Origin: CAZKXX01 sp964556705 | GTDB taxonomy: Bacteria > Acidobacteriota > Terriglobia > UBA7540 | DNA length: 32,714 nt | Direction of reading: 5' to 3' | NCBI GenBank assembly: GCA_964556705.1 | Contig: CAZKXX010000038.1 | Coordinates: 1 to 32,714, forward strand | In this document: one piece after another, positions 22,491-31,022 of the stretch | Numbering within the stretch: position 1 is the first letter of the stretch | How the letters are laid out: each line of letters opens with the position of its first letter | Position numbers and translations under genes: made by a program | Notes under the pieces: generated by a model | Databases searched by the model: none | What the model saw: only the letters and a program-made list of their open reading frames with translations | Told to the model about the DNA's origin: nothing

Positions 22491-23912
22491 TTCCTTCCAT
22501 CGTTCCCGGAACGACTTCGGCGCGAGCGCCGGCAGGTCGCGGCCGTCAGTCCAGCGGGAAACGGGAAATGAAGGCACTCGCGCGATCCACTCCTCGCGCG
22601 CAAAGAACCGCTGGCCGAAGCGCGCCAGGCGCGCGCCCAATTCATACGCCCACGGTCGCCGCATCGCCCACGCCCACAAGCGCATCGCCGTGCGCTCCGC
22701 CACCGGCGAGTCCTCGGGTGTTTCGGCGGGCGCGCTGCGCTGAGCCTCGCCGCGCAGGTAGAGCAGCAAATCGGGAATGTTGATCTTCACCGGGCACACT
22801 TCGCGGCACGCCGCGCACAGCGACGAAGCGAAGGGCAACTCTCGAGCGTTCTCGATCCCCGTAAATTGCGGCGTGACGAGCGCGCCGATGGGGCCGCTGT
22901 ACACCCAGCCGTAGGAGCGGCCGCCGATTTTGCGATAGACCGGACAAGTGTTCAGACACGCGCCGCAGCGGATGCAATAAAGCGCCTCGCGCATCTTGGG
23001 GTCGGCGAGCGTCTCGATGCGTCCGTTGTCCACCAGGATGACGTGCAATTCCTCCGGCCCGTCCTCTCCCGCGCGGCGCGTGCCCGTCAGGAGCGACGTA
23101 TAGACGGTCAGTTTCTGCCCCGTTGCGGAGCGTCCCAGCAGGCGGAGGAACACGGCGAGGTCTTCGAACCTGGTGATGAGCTTTTCGATTCCCACCAGCG
23201 CCACGTGCACGCGCGGCGCGGTTGTGGAGAATCGGATGTTTCCTTCGTTCTCGATCAGGACGATTGTGCCCGATTCGGCGACGGCAAAATTCGCGCCGCT
23301 CAGCCCCACGGGCGCGCGCGCGAAACTCTCGCGAAGGGCGCGGCGGGCGATGGCCGTCAACTCTTCGGGCTCGGTCGTGGGCTGGGAGTGAAGGTGCTTC
23401 GCGAAAAGTTCCGAGACGCCGTGCCGGGTCAAGTGCATGGCCGGCGCGACAATGTGGACGGGACGGTCACGCGCCAGTTGCACGATGAACTCGCCCAGGT
23501 CGGTCTCGACGGGCCGGATGCCGGCGGCTTCGAGCGCTTCGTTGAGCTCGATCTCCTCGCTGACCATGGTCTTCGCCTTGATGATTTCAGTGGCGCCGGC
23601 TCGCCGTGCGATCTCGATGACCGTCCGGCGCGCGTCCTCCGCCGTCTCGGCCCAATGAATCTTCCCGCCGCGCCGCTCCACCTGGGTCGCGAACTGGTCG
23701 AGATAAAAATCGAGGTGTTCGATCACCTCGCGCTTCAGCGCCTGCGCTCTCTCGCGGAGACGCTCGAATCCGGGGACCTCCGCCACCGCGCCCAGGCGCT
23801 TCCCGTACAGCCGCAACGTCGAGGAGCGGTAAGCTTCCTGAAGGTGCGCGTCAGCCAGCGCCTGCTCGGCGCGCTCGTGAATTTCGCGGCTTTGGACGCC
23901 GGTTTCACTCAT
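22476..23912 (-). CDS. lutB: L-lactate oxidation iron-sulfur protein LutB
   Basis: This 478-residue protein has an N-terminal LUD domain (about residues 60-290, with AKTMVSEEIELNEALEAAGI and ESGTIVLIENEGNIRF). Two 4Fe-4S ferredoxin-type clusters follow: CIRCGACLNTCPVY near 311-324 and CAACREVCPVKI near 362-373. A C-terminal extension follows. With LutA it forms the cytosolic Lut complex that oxidises L-lactate to pyruvate, passing electrons towards quinones. It lies 94 bp after the lutA gene on the same strand. The third subunit gene, lutC, is not present on either side within the window. Confidence 0.92.
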   Translation of the reverse strand: MSETGVQSREIHERAEQALADAHLQEAYRSSTLRLYGKRLGAVAEVPGFERLRERAQALKREVIEHLDFYLDQFATQVERRGGKIHWAETAEDARRTVIEIARRAGATEIIKAKTMVSEEIELNEALEAAGIRPVETDLGEFIVQLARDRPVHIVAPAMHLTRHGVSELFAKHLHSQPTTEPEELTAIARRALRESFARAPVGLSGANFAVAESGTIVLIENEGNIRFSTTAPRVHVALVGIEKLITRFEDLAVFLRLLGRSATGQKLTVYTSLLTGTRRAGEDGPEELHVILVDNGRIETLADPKMREALYCIRCGACLNTCPVYRKIGGRSYGWVYSGPIGALVTPQFTGIENARELPFASSLCAACREVCPVKINIPDLLLYLRGEAQRSAPAETPEDSPVAERTAMRLWAWAMRRPWAYELGARLARFGQRFFAREEWIARVPSFPVSRWTDGRDLPALAPKSFRERWKEISEQ

Positions 23913-23929
23913 GGAAAGAACGGACGCTG

Positions 23930-23964
23930 GAAACTCGCAACTCGAAATTCGAAACTCGAAACGC
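23930..23964. repeat. Degenerate tandem repeat of TTTCGAG/TTTCGAA type
   Basis: Read on the minus strand, five imperfect 7-base units (TTTCGAG, TTTCGAA, TTTCGAG, TTGCGAG, TTTCCAG) lie in the lutA-lutB gap. A related stretch, gttcgaatttggagtttc, is found at 2826-2843, ahead of the HspR-like gene. Confidence 0.6.
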
Positions 23965-24006
23965 GGCGCCGAAGTTGTTGCGCTCCGATCGCTCGCGAGA
24001 CCATCC

Positions 24007-24747
24007 TCACTGGGACGCCAGGACTTCCGCCAAATGCAGAGTCCGCAGCGGCAGTCCGCGCCGGTGAATGAACCCGGCGAGGTGCATCAGGCAGCCGGAA
24101 TCGTTGGCCACCAGGTATTCCGCTCCGGCCGCGGTGGCAGCCCGGATCTTGTCCTCTGCCATGGCAACAGAAACTTCCGGGAACTTCACTGAAAAAGTCC
24201 CTCCGAAGCCGCAACACAACTGGTGATCATTCAATTCGACGAATTCCAGCCCGCGCACTGCGCGCAGGAGCCTCCGCGGTTCGCTTTCAACACCCAACTC
24301 GCGCAGCAAGTGGCAGGCGTCGTGGTAAGTGACGTGGTGTGGAAAGCTCGCGCCAACGTCTTCGGCGTCGAGCACCTTGACCAGAAACTCCGAGAATTCA
24401 AAGAACCGCTCGCGCAGCCGCTCCGCTTGGCGGCGTCGCTCCGGCTCGTGCTCGAACAGTTCGGGATAAAAGACGCGCACCATGGAGGTGCAGGAGCCCG
24501 ACGGAGCGACCACGTAATCGGCGTTCTCGAAGATCTCGAGAACGCGCGCCGCCACCGAACGAGCCTCGTCGCGATAGCCCGTATTGAACGCCGGCTGGCC
24601 GCAGCACGTCTGGGCGGGATTAAAAGTGACGGTGCAGCCCAGCCTGCGAAGCACTCGCGTCGCCGCTTCACCCACTTGCGGATAGAACTGGTCGGCGAGG
24701 CAGGTGATGAACAAAGCCACGCGGGGACGGGACGACGTCTTCACCAT
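24007..24747 (-). CDS. lutA: L-lactate oxidation (Fe-S)-binding protein LutA
   Basis: This 246-residue protein has two CCG (cysteine-rich) domains: NPAQTCCGQPAFNTGY in the first half and ELNDHQLCCGFGGTFS in the second. SGSCTSMVR and ANDSGCLMHLAG supply the partner Cys residues. Such domains hold a non-canonical iron-sulfur centre or the catalytic site of the heterodisulfide reductase/GlpC/LutA family. The start could be the GTG at 24750 or the ATG at 24747; a GAGGCGAG site precedes both. It is divergent from the PASTA gene. Confidence 0.93.
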   Translation of the reverse strand: MVKTSSRPRVALFITCLADQFYPQVGEAATRVLRRLGCTVTFNPAQTCCGQPAFNTGYRDEARSVAARVLEIFENADYVVAPSGSCTSMVRVFYPELFEHEPERRRQAERLRERFFEFSEFLVKVLDAEDVGASFPHHVTYHDACHLLRELGVESEPRRLLRAVRGLEFVELNDHQLCCGFGGTFSVKFPEVSVAMAEDKIRAATAAGAEYLVANDSGCLMHLAGFIHRRGLPLRTLHLAEVLASQ

Positions 24748-24750
24748 CAC

Positions 24751-24969
24751 TCGCCTCGCTCTTCCGCAAAGCCGCGGAGGGGGACGCGATGGCCGCCTTC
24801 GCGCCGGCGAAACACGGCGAATTTCACTCGATCGCTCATGGCCTGGACGAACGGCCCAACGCTACTGAAATTTGCAGTTCAGGTCAAGCGCGCCGCATGC
24901 CGGCGGGAACGGCGCCGGGACTCGGGCGCGTCGTGCCGCGTGGTAGAATGAGCAGCGGGTCAGCCGGCC
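24751..24969. promoter_or_regulatory. Divergent promoter region, lutA and PASTA gene
   Basis: This 219-base gap has no supported gene. On the plus strand TGGTAGAAT (24941-24949) is an extended -10 element 21 bases before the PASTA start. No clear -35 accompanies it. I saw no obvious operator or LutR-like palindrome for the minus-strand side. Confidence 0.45.
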
Positions 24970-25698
24970 ATGAGCGTTCGCGCGCGCCTTCGAAACCTCT
25001 TCCGCTTATTCCTGCTTTTTACGGTCCTGGCCGCCGTGGCGGTGGTCAGCGCCATCACCACGATTCGCCTGAGCATTCGGGGCCATCAGGAAACGGTCCC
25101 GGAGTTTGCCGGGGTCGAGCTCGAGCAGGCGCAGCGTCTGGCCACGGACCTCGGGCTGGAGTTGAAGATCGCGGACCGTCTTTTCAGCCCCCAGGTGCCG
25201 GCCAATCACATCGTCTCGCAGCAGCCTCCCCCCGGCACGCAGGTGAAGGTGGGGCAGCAGGTCCACGTCCTCGTCAGTCTCGGGCCGCCACAAATCACGG
25301 TCCCCGACCTGGTGGGAACCAGCCTGCGCGCCGCGCAGATTACCGCCGTGCAACGCGGCCTTTCCGTGGGCAACGTGGCCACGGTGCGCTGGCCCGGCAC
25401 GTCTCCGGACCAGGTGGTGGCGCAAGACCCTCCGCCGCAGACCGAAAACGTCTCCAGTCCCGCCGTCAACTTCCTCGTCGCGCTGCCCGAGCCGACACCG
25501 TCTTATCTTTGCCCGAGCTTCATCGGAAGGACCCTCGCTGACACGCAGCGTACGCTCTCGGGCGCGGGCTTCAAGGTCGGCGCGGTCACTCGCGTGCCGA
25601 TTGGTGGCATCACCTCGGGGACAATTCTGAGTCAGTCTCCCGCGCCGGGAAGCAAGATCGCCCCGAACGCCGTATTCACATTCCAGGTCGCCGAATAG
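24970..25698 (+). CDS. Membrane-anchored PASTA-domain protein
   Basis: This 242-residue protein has one N-terminal membrane segment (about residues 12-33). Three PASTA domains then lie outside the membrane: TVPEFAGVELEQAQRLATDL, ITVPDLVGTSLRAAQITAVQ and YLCPSFIGRTLADTQRTLSG mark their starts. The pattern VSQQPPPGT / VAQDPPP / LSQSPAPGSK repeats at the domain ends. PASTA domains bind peptidoglycan fragments and beta-lactams, and are usually part of Ser/Thr kinases or PBPs. Here neither kinase nor transpeptidase is attached, so it is a stand-alone wall-sensing or scaffolding protein. It is not in an evident operon with either neighbour. Confidence 0.9.
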   Translation: MSVRARLRNLFRLFLLFTVLAAVAVVSAITTIRLSIRGHQETVPEFAGVELEQAQRLATDLGLELKIADRLFSPQVPANHIVSQQPPPGTQVKVGQQVHVLVSLGPPQITVPDLVGTSLRAAQITAVQRGLSVGNVATVRWPGTSPDQVVAQDPPPQTENVSSPAVNFLVALPEPTPSYLCPSFIGRTLADTQRTLSGAGFKVGAVTRVPIGGITSGTILSQSPAPGSKIAPNAVFTFQVAE

Positions 25699-25855
25699 CC
25701 TCGCCGAATTTCGCCACAGTTGGCAAAAGCGGGCGGTGCAAACTGTCTTGTCAAGCCGTCTCCAGTCCCTTCGCGGCCCGCAAACTGCAACACCTCTTGC
25801 CCTTTGCCGAAGGCTGGGGAAGAATGTCGCTCAGCCTCGGGCATCGAGGAGCAGG

Positions 25856-28045
25856 ATGCGCGGAAAAGCCCACCCGACGAACAGAATGTCCTGTCGAAAA
25901 CTGTCCTCGTTGCTCGTCTTCGTGCGTGTGGCGACGGCCGGCGCGGCATTGATGGTCGTCGTCGCCGGGCTTGCGGCGATTCCCGCGCGCGCTTCCGAGG
26001 AGTGCCTGGCGTGCCATGCTCCGGAGACCGAGTTGACCAACGCACGGGGCAAACGGATCACGACCGCCATGGGGCCGTTGCGGGCGAGCGTCCACGCGGG
26101 CATTTCCTGCGTCGATTGCCATGCGGGCGCGTCGGAATATCCTCACGACGCCAAGTCGGCGGCCGCAAGCTGTCTGACCTGTCATCCGGGCGCCACGGAA
26201 CACGTCGAGGCAAGCGTCCACGCCTCGCTCGGGCGCGCGGGGGCATCGGAGACCTGCATCGCCTGTCACGGCGGACACACGGTGCGCAAGCCTGCGGCGG
26301 CGGGTAGCCAGCTCTGCGCCACGTGCCACGAAGCGGCGGTCAAGGAGTTCAGGGCCAGCATTCACGGTCAGGCCGGGCTGAACGGGGACCGCGACGCTCC
26401 CGGCTGCCGGGACTGCCACGGCGCCGCGCACACCGTGCTCGCCTCTTCCCACGCCGATTCGCCCGTGAACAAGACGCACCTGGTCGCCACCTGCGCTCAC
26501 TGCCACGCCGACCCGAATTTCATGCAGCGCCACCGGCTGGCCGTGGCGCGGCCCGTCGAGGCTTTTCAGGCGAGCGTCCACGGGCGCGCGCTGCAACGCG
26601 GGAACCTGGATGCCGCCGACTGCCACGACTGCCACGGTGTCCACAACATCCTTCCCCTCTCCGACCCACGTTCCTCCATCGCCCCGCGCAACGTCGGCGC
26701 GACCTGCGCCGAGTGCCACCAGCAGATCTTCGAGGTCTTCAAGGACAGCGTCCACGGTGAAGCCGTCGCGCGCGGCATTCGAGGCGCGCCGACCTGCGTG
26801 GACTGCCACGGCGAACACCAGATCCTCGGGCCAAGCGATCCCGGCTCGCCCGTTTATGTGACCAACATTTCCAAACTGACCTGCGCGCGCTGCCACAACG
26901 ATCTGCGATTGACTTCGCGGCTGGACCTGCCCGCCGACCGCGTGGCGAGTTTTGAAGACAGCTTTCACGGGCTGGCGTCGCGCGCCGGATCGCGCACCGT
27001 CGCGAACTGCGCCAGTTGCCACGGCGTGCACAATATTCTTCCCTCGAGCGACGCGCGTTCGACCGTTCACAAGGACAACCTCGCCGCCACGTGCGGCACC
27101 TGCCACCCGGACGCGGGCAAACGCTTCGCGATCGGCACGGTCCACGTGGTCCCGACGTCGCGGGAAGACAACCGGATTCTCTACTACGTCCGGCTCTTCT
27201 ATCTCTTCCTGATTCCGACGGTGGTGGGAATGATGTTCCTTCACCACCTGCTCGACTGGTGGCGGAAGGCGAAGCGGCACCTGGCGCACTACCGCCTCGA
27301 ACACACGCCCATACGCATGACGCTCAACGAGCGCGCGCAGCACCTGCTGCTGCTCGCAAGCTTTACGGTGCTGGTGGTCACCGGCTTCGCGCTGAAGTAT
27401 CCCGAAGCCTTCTGGGCGGCGCCCATCGTGCGCTGGGAGGAGGCGTTTCCGCTGCGCGGCTGGCTGCATCGCGCCGCGGCCGTCATGCTGATGGCGGCGG
27501 GCGCGTATCACGTGATCTATCTCCTCGTCAGCGGCAGCGGCCGGCGCTGGCTGCGGGGGATGATCCCGAAGGTGCGCGACGTGCGCGACGCCGTGCAGAC
27601 CGTCGGCTACAACCTCGGATACCGCCATCAGCCTCCTACTTATCCGAAGTTCAACTACGCGGAGAAGGTGGAGTACTGGGCGCTCGTGTGGGGTTCGGTC
27701 ATCATGATCGCCACGGGCGTGATGCTGTGGGCCAACAACTTCATGCTGGCCAACTTCCCCAAGTGGATGCTCGATGTCGCCGGCGCCATCCACTTCTACG
27801 AGGCGATTCTCGCCACGCTCGCCATCGTCATCTGGCACTTCTACGCGGTGATTTTCGATCCCGAGGTTTATCCCGTGAAGTGGACGTTCGTCACCGGGCG
27901 CGCGCCCGAGCACGAAGTCCGCGAAGAGGAGCCGGAGCCCGTCGCCGCGGCCGCTGACGGAGGCGCGGATGAGAGCGACGGAAATGGCGGGCCAGGCGAA
28001 GCGGAAAAAGACGGCTCGTCTCGTGACCCTTCCTCTTCGGCCTAG
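25856..28045 (+). CDS. Multiheme cytochrome c (13 CxxCH) fused to membrane cytochrome b
   Basis: This is a 729-residue protein from the ATG at 25856, chosen because GAGGAGCAGG precedes it and a signal-like segment follows (hydrophobic to about residue 45). Residues 50 to about 420 contain 13 CxxCH heme c motifs, many with SVHG/SIHG-type distal His segments (for example EAFQASVHGRAL), and two GVHNILP repeats. About five membrane helices follow (about 445-680), with His residues in HHLLDWW, WLHRAAAVMLMAAGAYHVIYLL and AIHFYEAILATLAIVIWHFY fitting a diheme cytochrome b of the formate dehydrogenase-gamma/NrfD-independent type. An acidic tail ends it. The layout matches Geobacter CbcL-like quinol:cytochrome c proteins. 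It likely passes electrons from menaquinol to the periplasmic hemes. Confidence 0.9.
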   Translation: MRGKAHPTNRMSCRKLSSLLVFVRVATAGAALMVVVAGLAAIPARASEECLACHAPETELTNARGKRITTAMGPLRASVHAGISCVDCHAGASEYPHDAKSAAASCLTCHPGATEHVEASVHASLGRAGASETCIACHGGHTVRKPAAAGSQLCATCHEAAVKEFRASIHGQAGLNGDRDAPGCRDCHGAAHTVLASSHADSPVNKTHLVATCAHCHADPNFMQRHRLAVARPVEAFQASVHGRALQRGNLDAADCHDCHGVHNILPLSDPRSSIAPRNVGATCAECHQQIFEVFKDSVHGEAVARGIRGAPTCVDCHGEHQILGPSDPGSPVYVTNISKLTCARCHNDLRLTSRLDLPADRVASFEDSFHGLASRAGSRTVANCASCHGVHNILPSSDARSTVHKDNLAATCGTCHPDAGKRFAIGTVHVVPTSREDNRILYYVRLFYLFLIPTVVGMMFLHHLLDWWRKAKRHLAHYRLEHTPIRMTLNERAQHLLLLASFTVLVVTGFALKYPEAFWAAPIVRWEEAFPLRGWLHRAAAVMLMAAGAYHVIYLLVSGSGRRWLRGMIPKVRDVRDAVQTVGYNLGYRHQPPTYPKFNYAEKVEYWALVWGSVIMIATGVMLWANNFMLANFPKWMLDVAGAIHFYEAILATLAIVIWHFYAVIFDPEVYPVKWTFVTGRAPEHEVREEEPEPVAAAADGGADESDGNGGPGEAEKDGSSRDPSSSA

Positions 28046-28298
28046 GCGGCGACAGGCGCGCCATCGTCAAGCACATAGGCCCTCCTTTCGTCTGGTCTCC
28101 AAAAAGCAAAAGGAAGCGAGGGAGAAATTGCGCTCCATCGCTTCCTTAAGGTCTTTCTCTTCAATAAGATGCCCCTTGTCTCGGAAGGGTTGTCCAACTT
28201 TCGGCAGAGCCGGGAAAAATCATGTCATACCGATCTTGTGCGGGTCCGTCAACAACTTCCGCGAGCAATTGCCCCTGCCTTCGGGCGAGAATAAGCTC
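28046..28298. other. Gap between cytochrome and TonB receptor genes
   Basis: This 253-base gap has no supported ORF, although the receptor frame is open through it. It holds the hairpin at 28110-28147 and otherwise no feature I can name. No clear promoter for the receptor gene was seen. Confidence 0.45.
28110..28147. terminator. Long hairpin, probable terminator after the cytochrome gene
   Basis: AAGGAAGCGA (28110-28119) pairs perfectly with TCGCTTCCTT (28138-28147), with an inner GGAG/CTCC extension. The plus-strand tail is AAGGTCTTTCTCTTC, only moderately T-rich; the minus-strand side reads TTTTGCTTTTT including the stem end. It sits 64 bases after the cytochrome stop. Confidence 0.6.
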
Positions 28299-30824
28299 AT
28301 GCGCACTGAGGCCGGTTCACACCGCGGGCTTCCGGCGATCCCGCGTGGAGTTGGGGCGAGCCGCCTTCTCTCCGCTTTTTTTGCGGCCCATGCAGCGCTG
28401 CTCACTTCCCTCGTGGCACCGCAGACGGCGATGGCTCAACCGGCGGCGACACGCTCCCTTGTCGTGATGGTGCGGGACGAAAACGGCGTTGCGGTCGCTT
28501 CCGTCACCATTCTCTTGAGGCCCGCGGGCGAAGAAACCGTCCACCGTCGCGAAACGGATTACGCGGGCCGCAGCGAGTTCATCGGCCTCGAGTCCGGCCC
28601 TTACTCGCTCCACGCCGAGAAGGAGGGATTTTACGCTGTGGAGTTGAGCGAACTCCGCGTGGGCGAAATCGAAACCGTCGAAGTTGTCCTCAACCGCCTT
28701 CAGGAATTCACGGAGCGCGTGGATGTGGTCTACTCGCCTCCGCGCATCGACCCCGCGCAAACCGAAGCGCAGCAGACTTTAGGGAACCGGGAAATCGTGA
28801 ACCTGCCCTACACGACGACGCGCGACCTTCGCTACGCCCTGCCGCTGGTGCCCGGCGTTGTGCAGGACGCCACGGGCCAGTTGCACGTGGAAGGCGCCGC
28901 GACGCACCAGACCCAGACTCGGCTCGATGGCTTCAACATTTCCCATCCCGCGACCGGGCTGTTCGATCTGCGCGTCAGCGTGGACGCGGTTCGCAAGATG
29001 GAGGTCCGGTCCACGCGCCTCTCCGCCGAGCACGGAAAGGGTTCGGGCGGAATCGTGGCGATCGAGACCGGCATGGGCGACGACCGGTTCCGATTCTCGG
29101 CCACGAACTTCGTCCCCAGTTTTCAGAACGTGCGGGGCTTTGCGCTCAACAATTGGACGCCGCGCGCCACCTTTTCCGGTCCGCTCCGCCGAGGCCGCGC
29201 GTGGTTTCTGGCGGCGACCGACCTCGAGTTCGATTCCACCATTCTCGAAGAACTGCCCGAAGGCGCCGACCAAAGCCAGACGTGGCGAGCCAGCCAGCTG
29301 GCCAAGGCCCAGGTGAACGTTCGTCCCGGTCATCTGCTGACCACCAGCCTTGTCCTTAACGTGCAGGATACTGACCACGCCGGGCTGTCCCGTTTTGACC
29401 CCATCGAGACCACGCAGCGGCTTCGCCAGCACGCCTGGCTCTGGACGGCCCGGCAGCAGTCGCTCGTGCGCGGCGATGTGCTCTTCGAAACGGGCGTGGC
29501 GGTATTTCGGACTGAGGAGACCGGACGGCCCCTGGGCGAGTTGCCTTATGAAGTGCATTCCGACGGGCGCGCCGGAAATTACTTCAAGTCCAGCCAGCGG
29601 CGCGCGCGCCGGACGCAGTGGATGGCGAATCTTACATTCCCCTTCCTCCGCCGTGCCGGACGACACGAGTTTCGCCTGGGCGGGGACGTCAACTGGCTGG
29701 CGCTCGACCAGACGTCCGTGCGGCGGCCCATCGCCGTTTTCGACGCCCGCGACGTTCTCTCGCGCCTGATTACGTTTGAGAACGCGCCCGCTTTCGAAAG
29801 GCACAACTTTGAATTCGCCGCCTACGCGCAGGACCGCTGGTATTTCACCGACCGCGTCCTGGTCGAGCTGGGCATGAGGCTCGACTGGGACCGCGCCGTG
29901 CGCGACGCCGCCTTCTCTCCTCGCGCCTCGACCAGCTTGATCCTGACCTCCGACCGCGAGACGAAACTCACGGCGGGTGTGGGGCTGGTCCGCGACGCGG
30001 CGAACATGGCCCTGCTCGCGCTTCCCTTCGACGGGCGCCGCTTCGACCTCTTCTTTGAGCCGGACGGCATCGCGCCGCTCAGCCCGCCACTGGAAGTTTC
30101 CTTCCACACCCGCGAACCAGAACTGCAACTGCCGCGTTTCATGAACTGGAGCCTCGGTTTTGAGCGGAAACTTCCCGCGGCGTTCTATTTGCGCACCGAA
30201 TTCGCCGAGCGGCGGGGCACCAACGGCTGGGCGTTCTTCAACCTCGACCCTTCCCTCGGCGGCCTGTTTGAATTACGTCGCGACACGCGCGACCGCTACC
30301 GCGCCGCGCAGGTTTCCGTGCGGCGCGTCCTGAAAGAGCAGTACGTCGTCTTCGGTTCTTACACGCGCTCGCGCGCGCGTTCGAACGCGGCGCTCAAGTT
30401 CACGCTGGACAACGCGAGCGACCTTCCGCTCTTCACCGGGCAGCGCGGCGGGCGGCTCGCCTGGGACGCGCCGAACCGCGTCGTTTCCTGGGGCTGGCTT
30501 CCCTTCGTGCGCGGTTTCGACCTGGCGTACTCGCTCGAGTGGCGGGACGGTTTTCCCTTCACCCTGGTGGACCAGGACCAGCGGATGGTGGGCGAGCCGA
30601 ACACGCAGCGGCTGCCCGTCTATTTCGCGCTCAACCTTCACCTCGAACGGCGGCTCCGTCTGCTGGGCTTCCAGTGGGCGCTGCGCGCCGGTTTCGACAA
30701 CATCACGGACCGGCGCAATCCCAGCCTCGTCAACAACAATGTGGACTCGCCGCAGTTCCGCACCTTCGCGGGCGTCGAAAGCCGCGCCTTCACCGGCCGA
30801 ATCCGCTTCCTCGGACGCAAATAG
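28299..30824 (+). CDS. TonB-dependent receptor with carboxypeptidase-regulatory-like N-domain
   Basis: This is an 841-residue outer-membrane protein from the ATG at 28299. The open frame extends upstream to 27969, but the residues there are non-coding in style. A signal peptide (to about AQTAMAQP-like residues 43-47) is followed by a carboxypeptidase-regulatory-like beta-sandwich (about 53-135: VVMVRDENGVAVASVTILL). A plug domain (about 155-265: VPGVVQDATGQLHVEGAATH, RLDGFNISHP) and then a beta-barrel rich in alternating Arg/Phe/Leu strands complete it. No classical TonB box is obvious, and the last residues (IRFLGRK) lack the usual terminal aromatic. The substrate is unknown. Proteins of this kind are abundant in Acidobacteriota. 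Confidence 0.88.
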   Translation: MRTEAGSHRGLPAIPRGVGASRLLSAFFAAHAALLTSLVAPQTAMAQPAATRSLVVMVRDENGVAVASVTILLRPAGEETVHRRETDYAGRSEFIGLESGPYSLHAEKEGFYAVELSELRVGEIETVEVVLNRLQEFTERVDVVYSPPRIDPAQTEAQQTLGNREIVNLPYTTTRDLRYALPLVPGVVQDATGQLHVEGAATHQTQTRLDGFNISHPATGLFDLRVSVDAVRKMEVRSTRLSAEHGKGSGGIVAIETGMGDDRFRFSATNFVPSFQNVRGFALNNWTPRATFSGPLRRGRAWFLAATDLEFDSTILEELPEGADQSQTWRASQLAKAQVNVRPGHLLTTSLVLNVQDTDHAGLSRFDPIETTQRLRQHAWLWTARQQSLVRGDVLFETGVAVFRTEETGRPLGELPYEVHSDGRAGNYFKSSQRRARRTQWMANLTFPFLRRAGRHEFRLGGDVNWLALDQTSVRRPIAVFDARDVLSRLITFENAPAFERHNFEFAAYAQDRWYFTDRVLVELGMRLDWDRAVRDAAFSPRASTSLILTSDRETKLTAGVGLVRDAANMALLALPFDGRRFDLFFEPDGIAPLSPPLEVSFHTREPELQLPRFMNWSLGFERKLPAAFYLRTEFAERRGTNGWAFFNLDPSLGGLFELRRDTRDRYRAAQVSVRRVLKEQYVVFGSYTRSRARSNAALKFTLDNASDLPLFTGQRGGRLAWDAPNRVVSWGWLPFVRGFDLAYSLEWRDGFPFTLVDQDQRMVGEPNTQRLPVYFALNLHLERRLRLLGFQWALRAGFDNITDRRNPSLVNNNVDSPQFRTFAGVESRAFTGRIRFLGRK

Positions 30825-31022
30825 TGTTCTCCCGGCAGAGGCACAGAGGCACGGAGATGAAGAAATATCGCGGCCCGAATCTCTCGTCACGAAGAGAATT
30901 TCTGTAACAGACCTCTCCCTTGCCCCGTCCCTTTCACGAAGACTCTGGGCGCTCGAGCGTTGTCGTCACCTTTTGCTTTCTCTCTGTGCCTCAGTGCCTC
31001 TGTGGTCCTGTGGTGAAAATCG
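30825..31022. repeat. Convergent-junction element bounded by 22-bp inverted repeats
   Basis: Between the receptor and homoserine dehydrogenase stops, CAGAGGCACAGAGGCACGGAGA (30836-30857, split into two 8-base copies plus a remnant) matches the reverse complement of 30981-31002 at 20 of 22 positions. The 123 bases between hold smaller palindromes. It contains no ORF and no target-site duplication that I can see. Confidence 0.6.

Noticed and set aside
25751..27913. 720-codon minus-strand frame opposite the cytochrome gene
   Set aside because: A shadow of the multiheme gene; the plus strand has 13 ordered CxxCH motifs.
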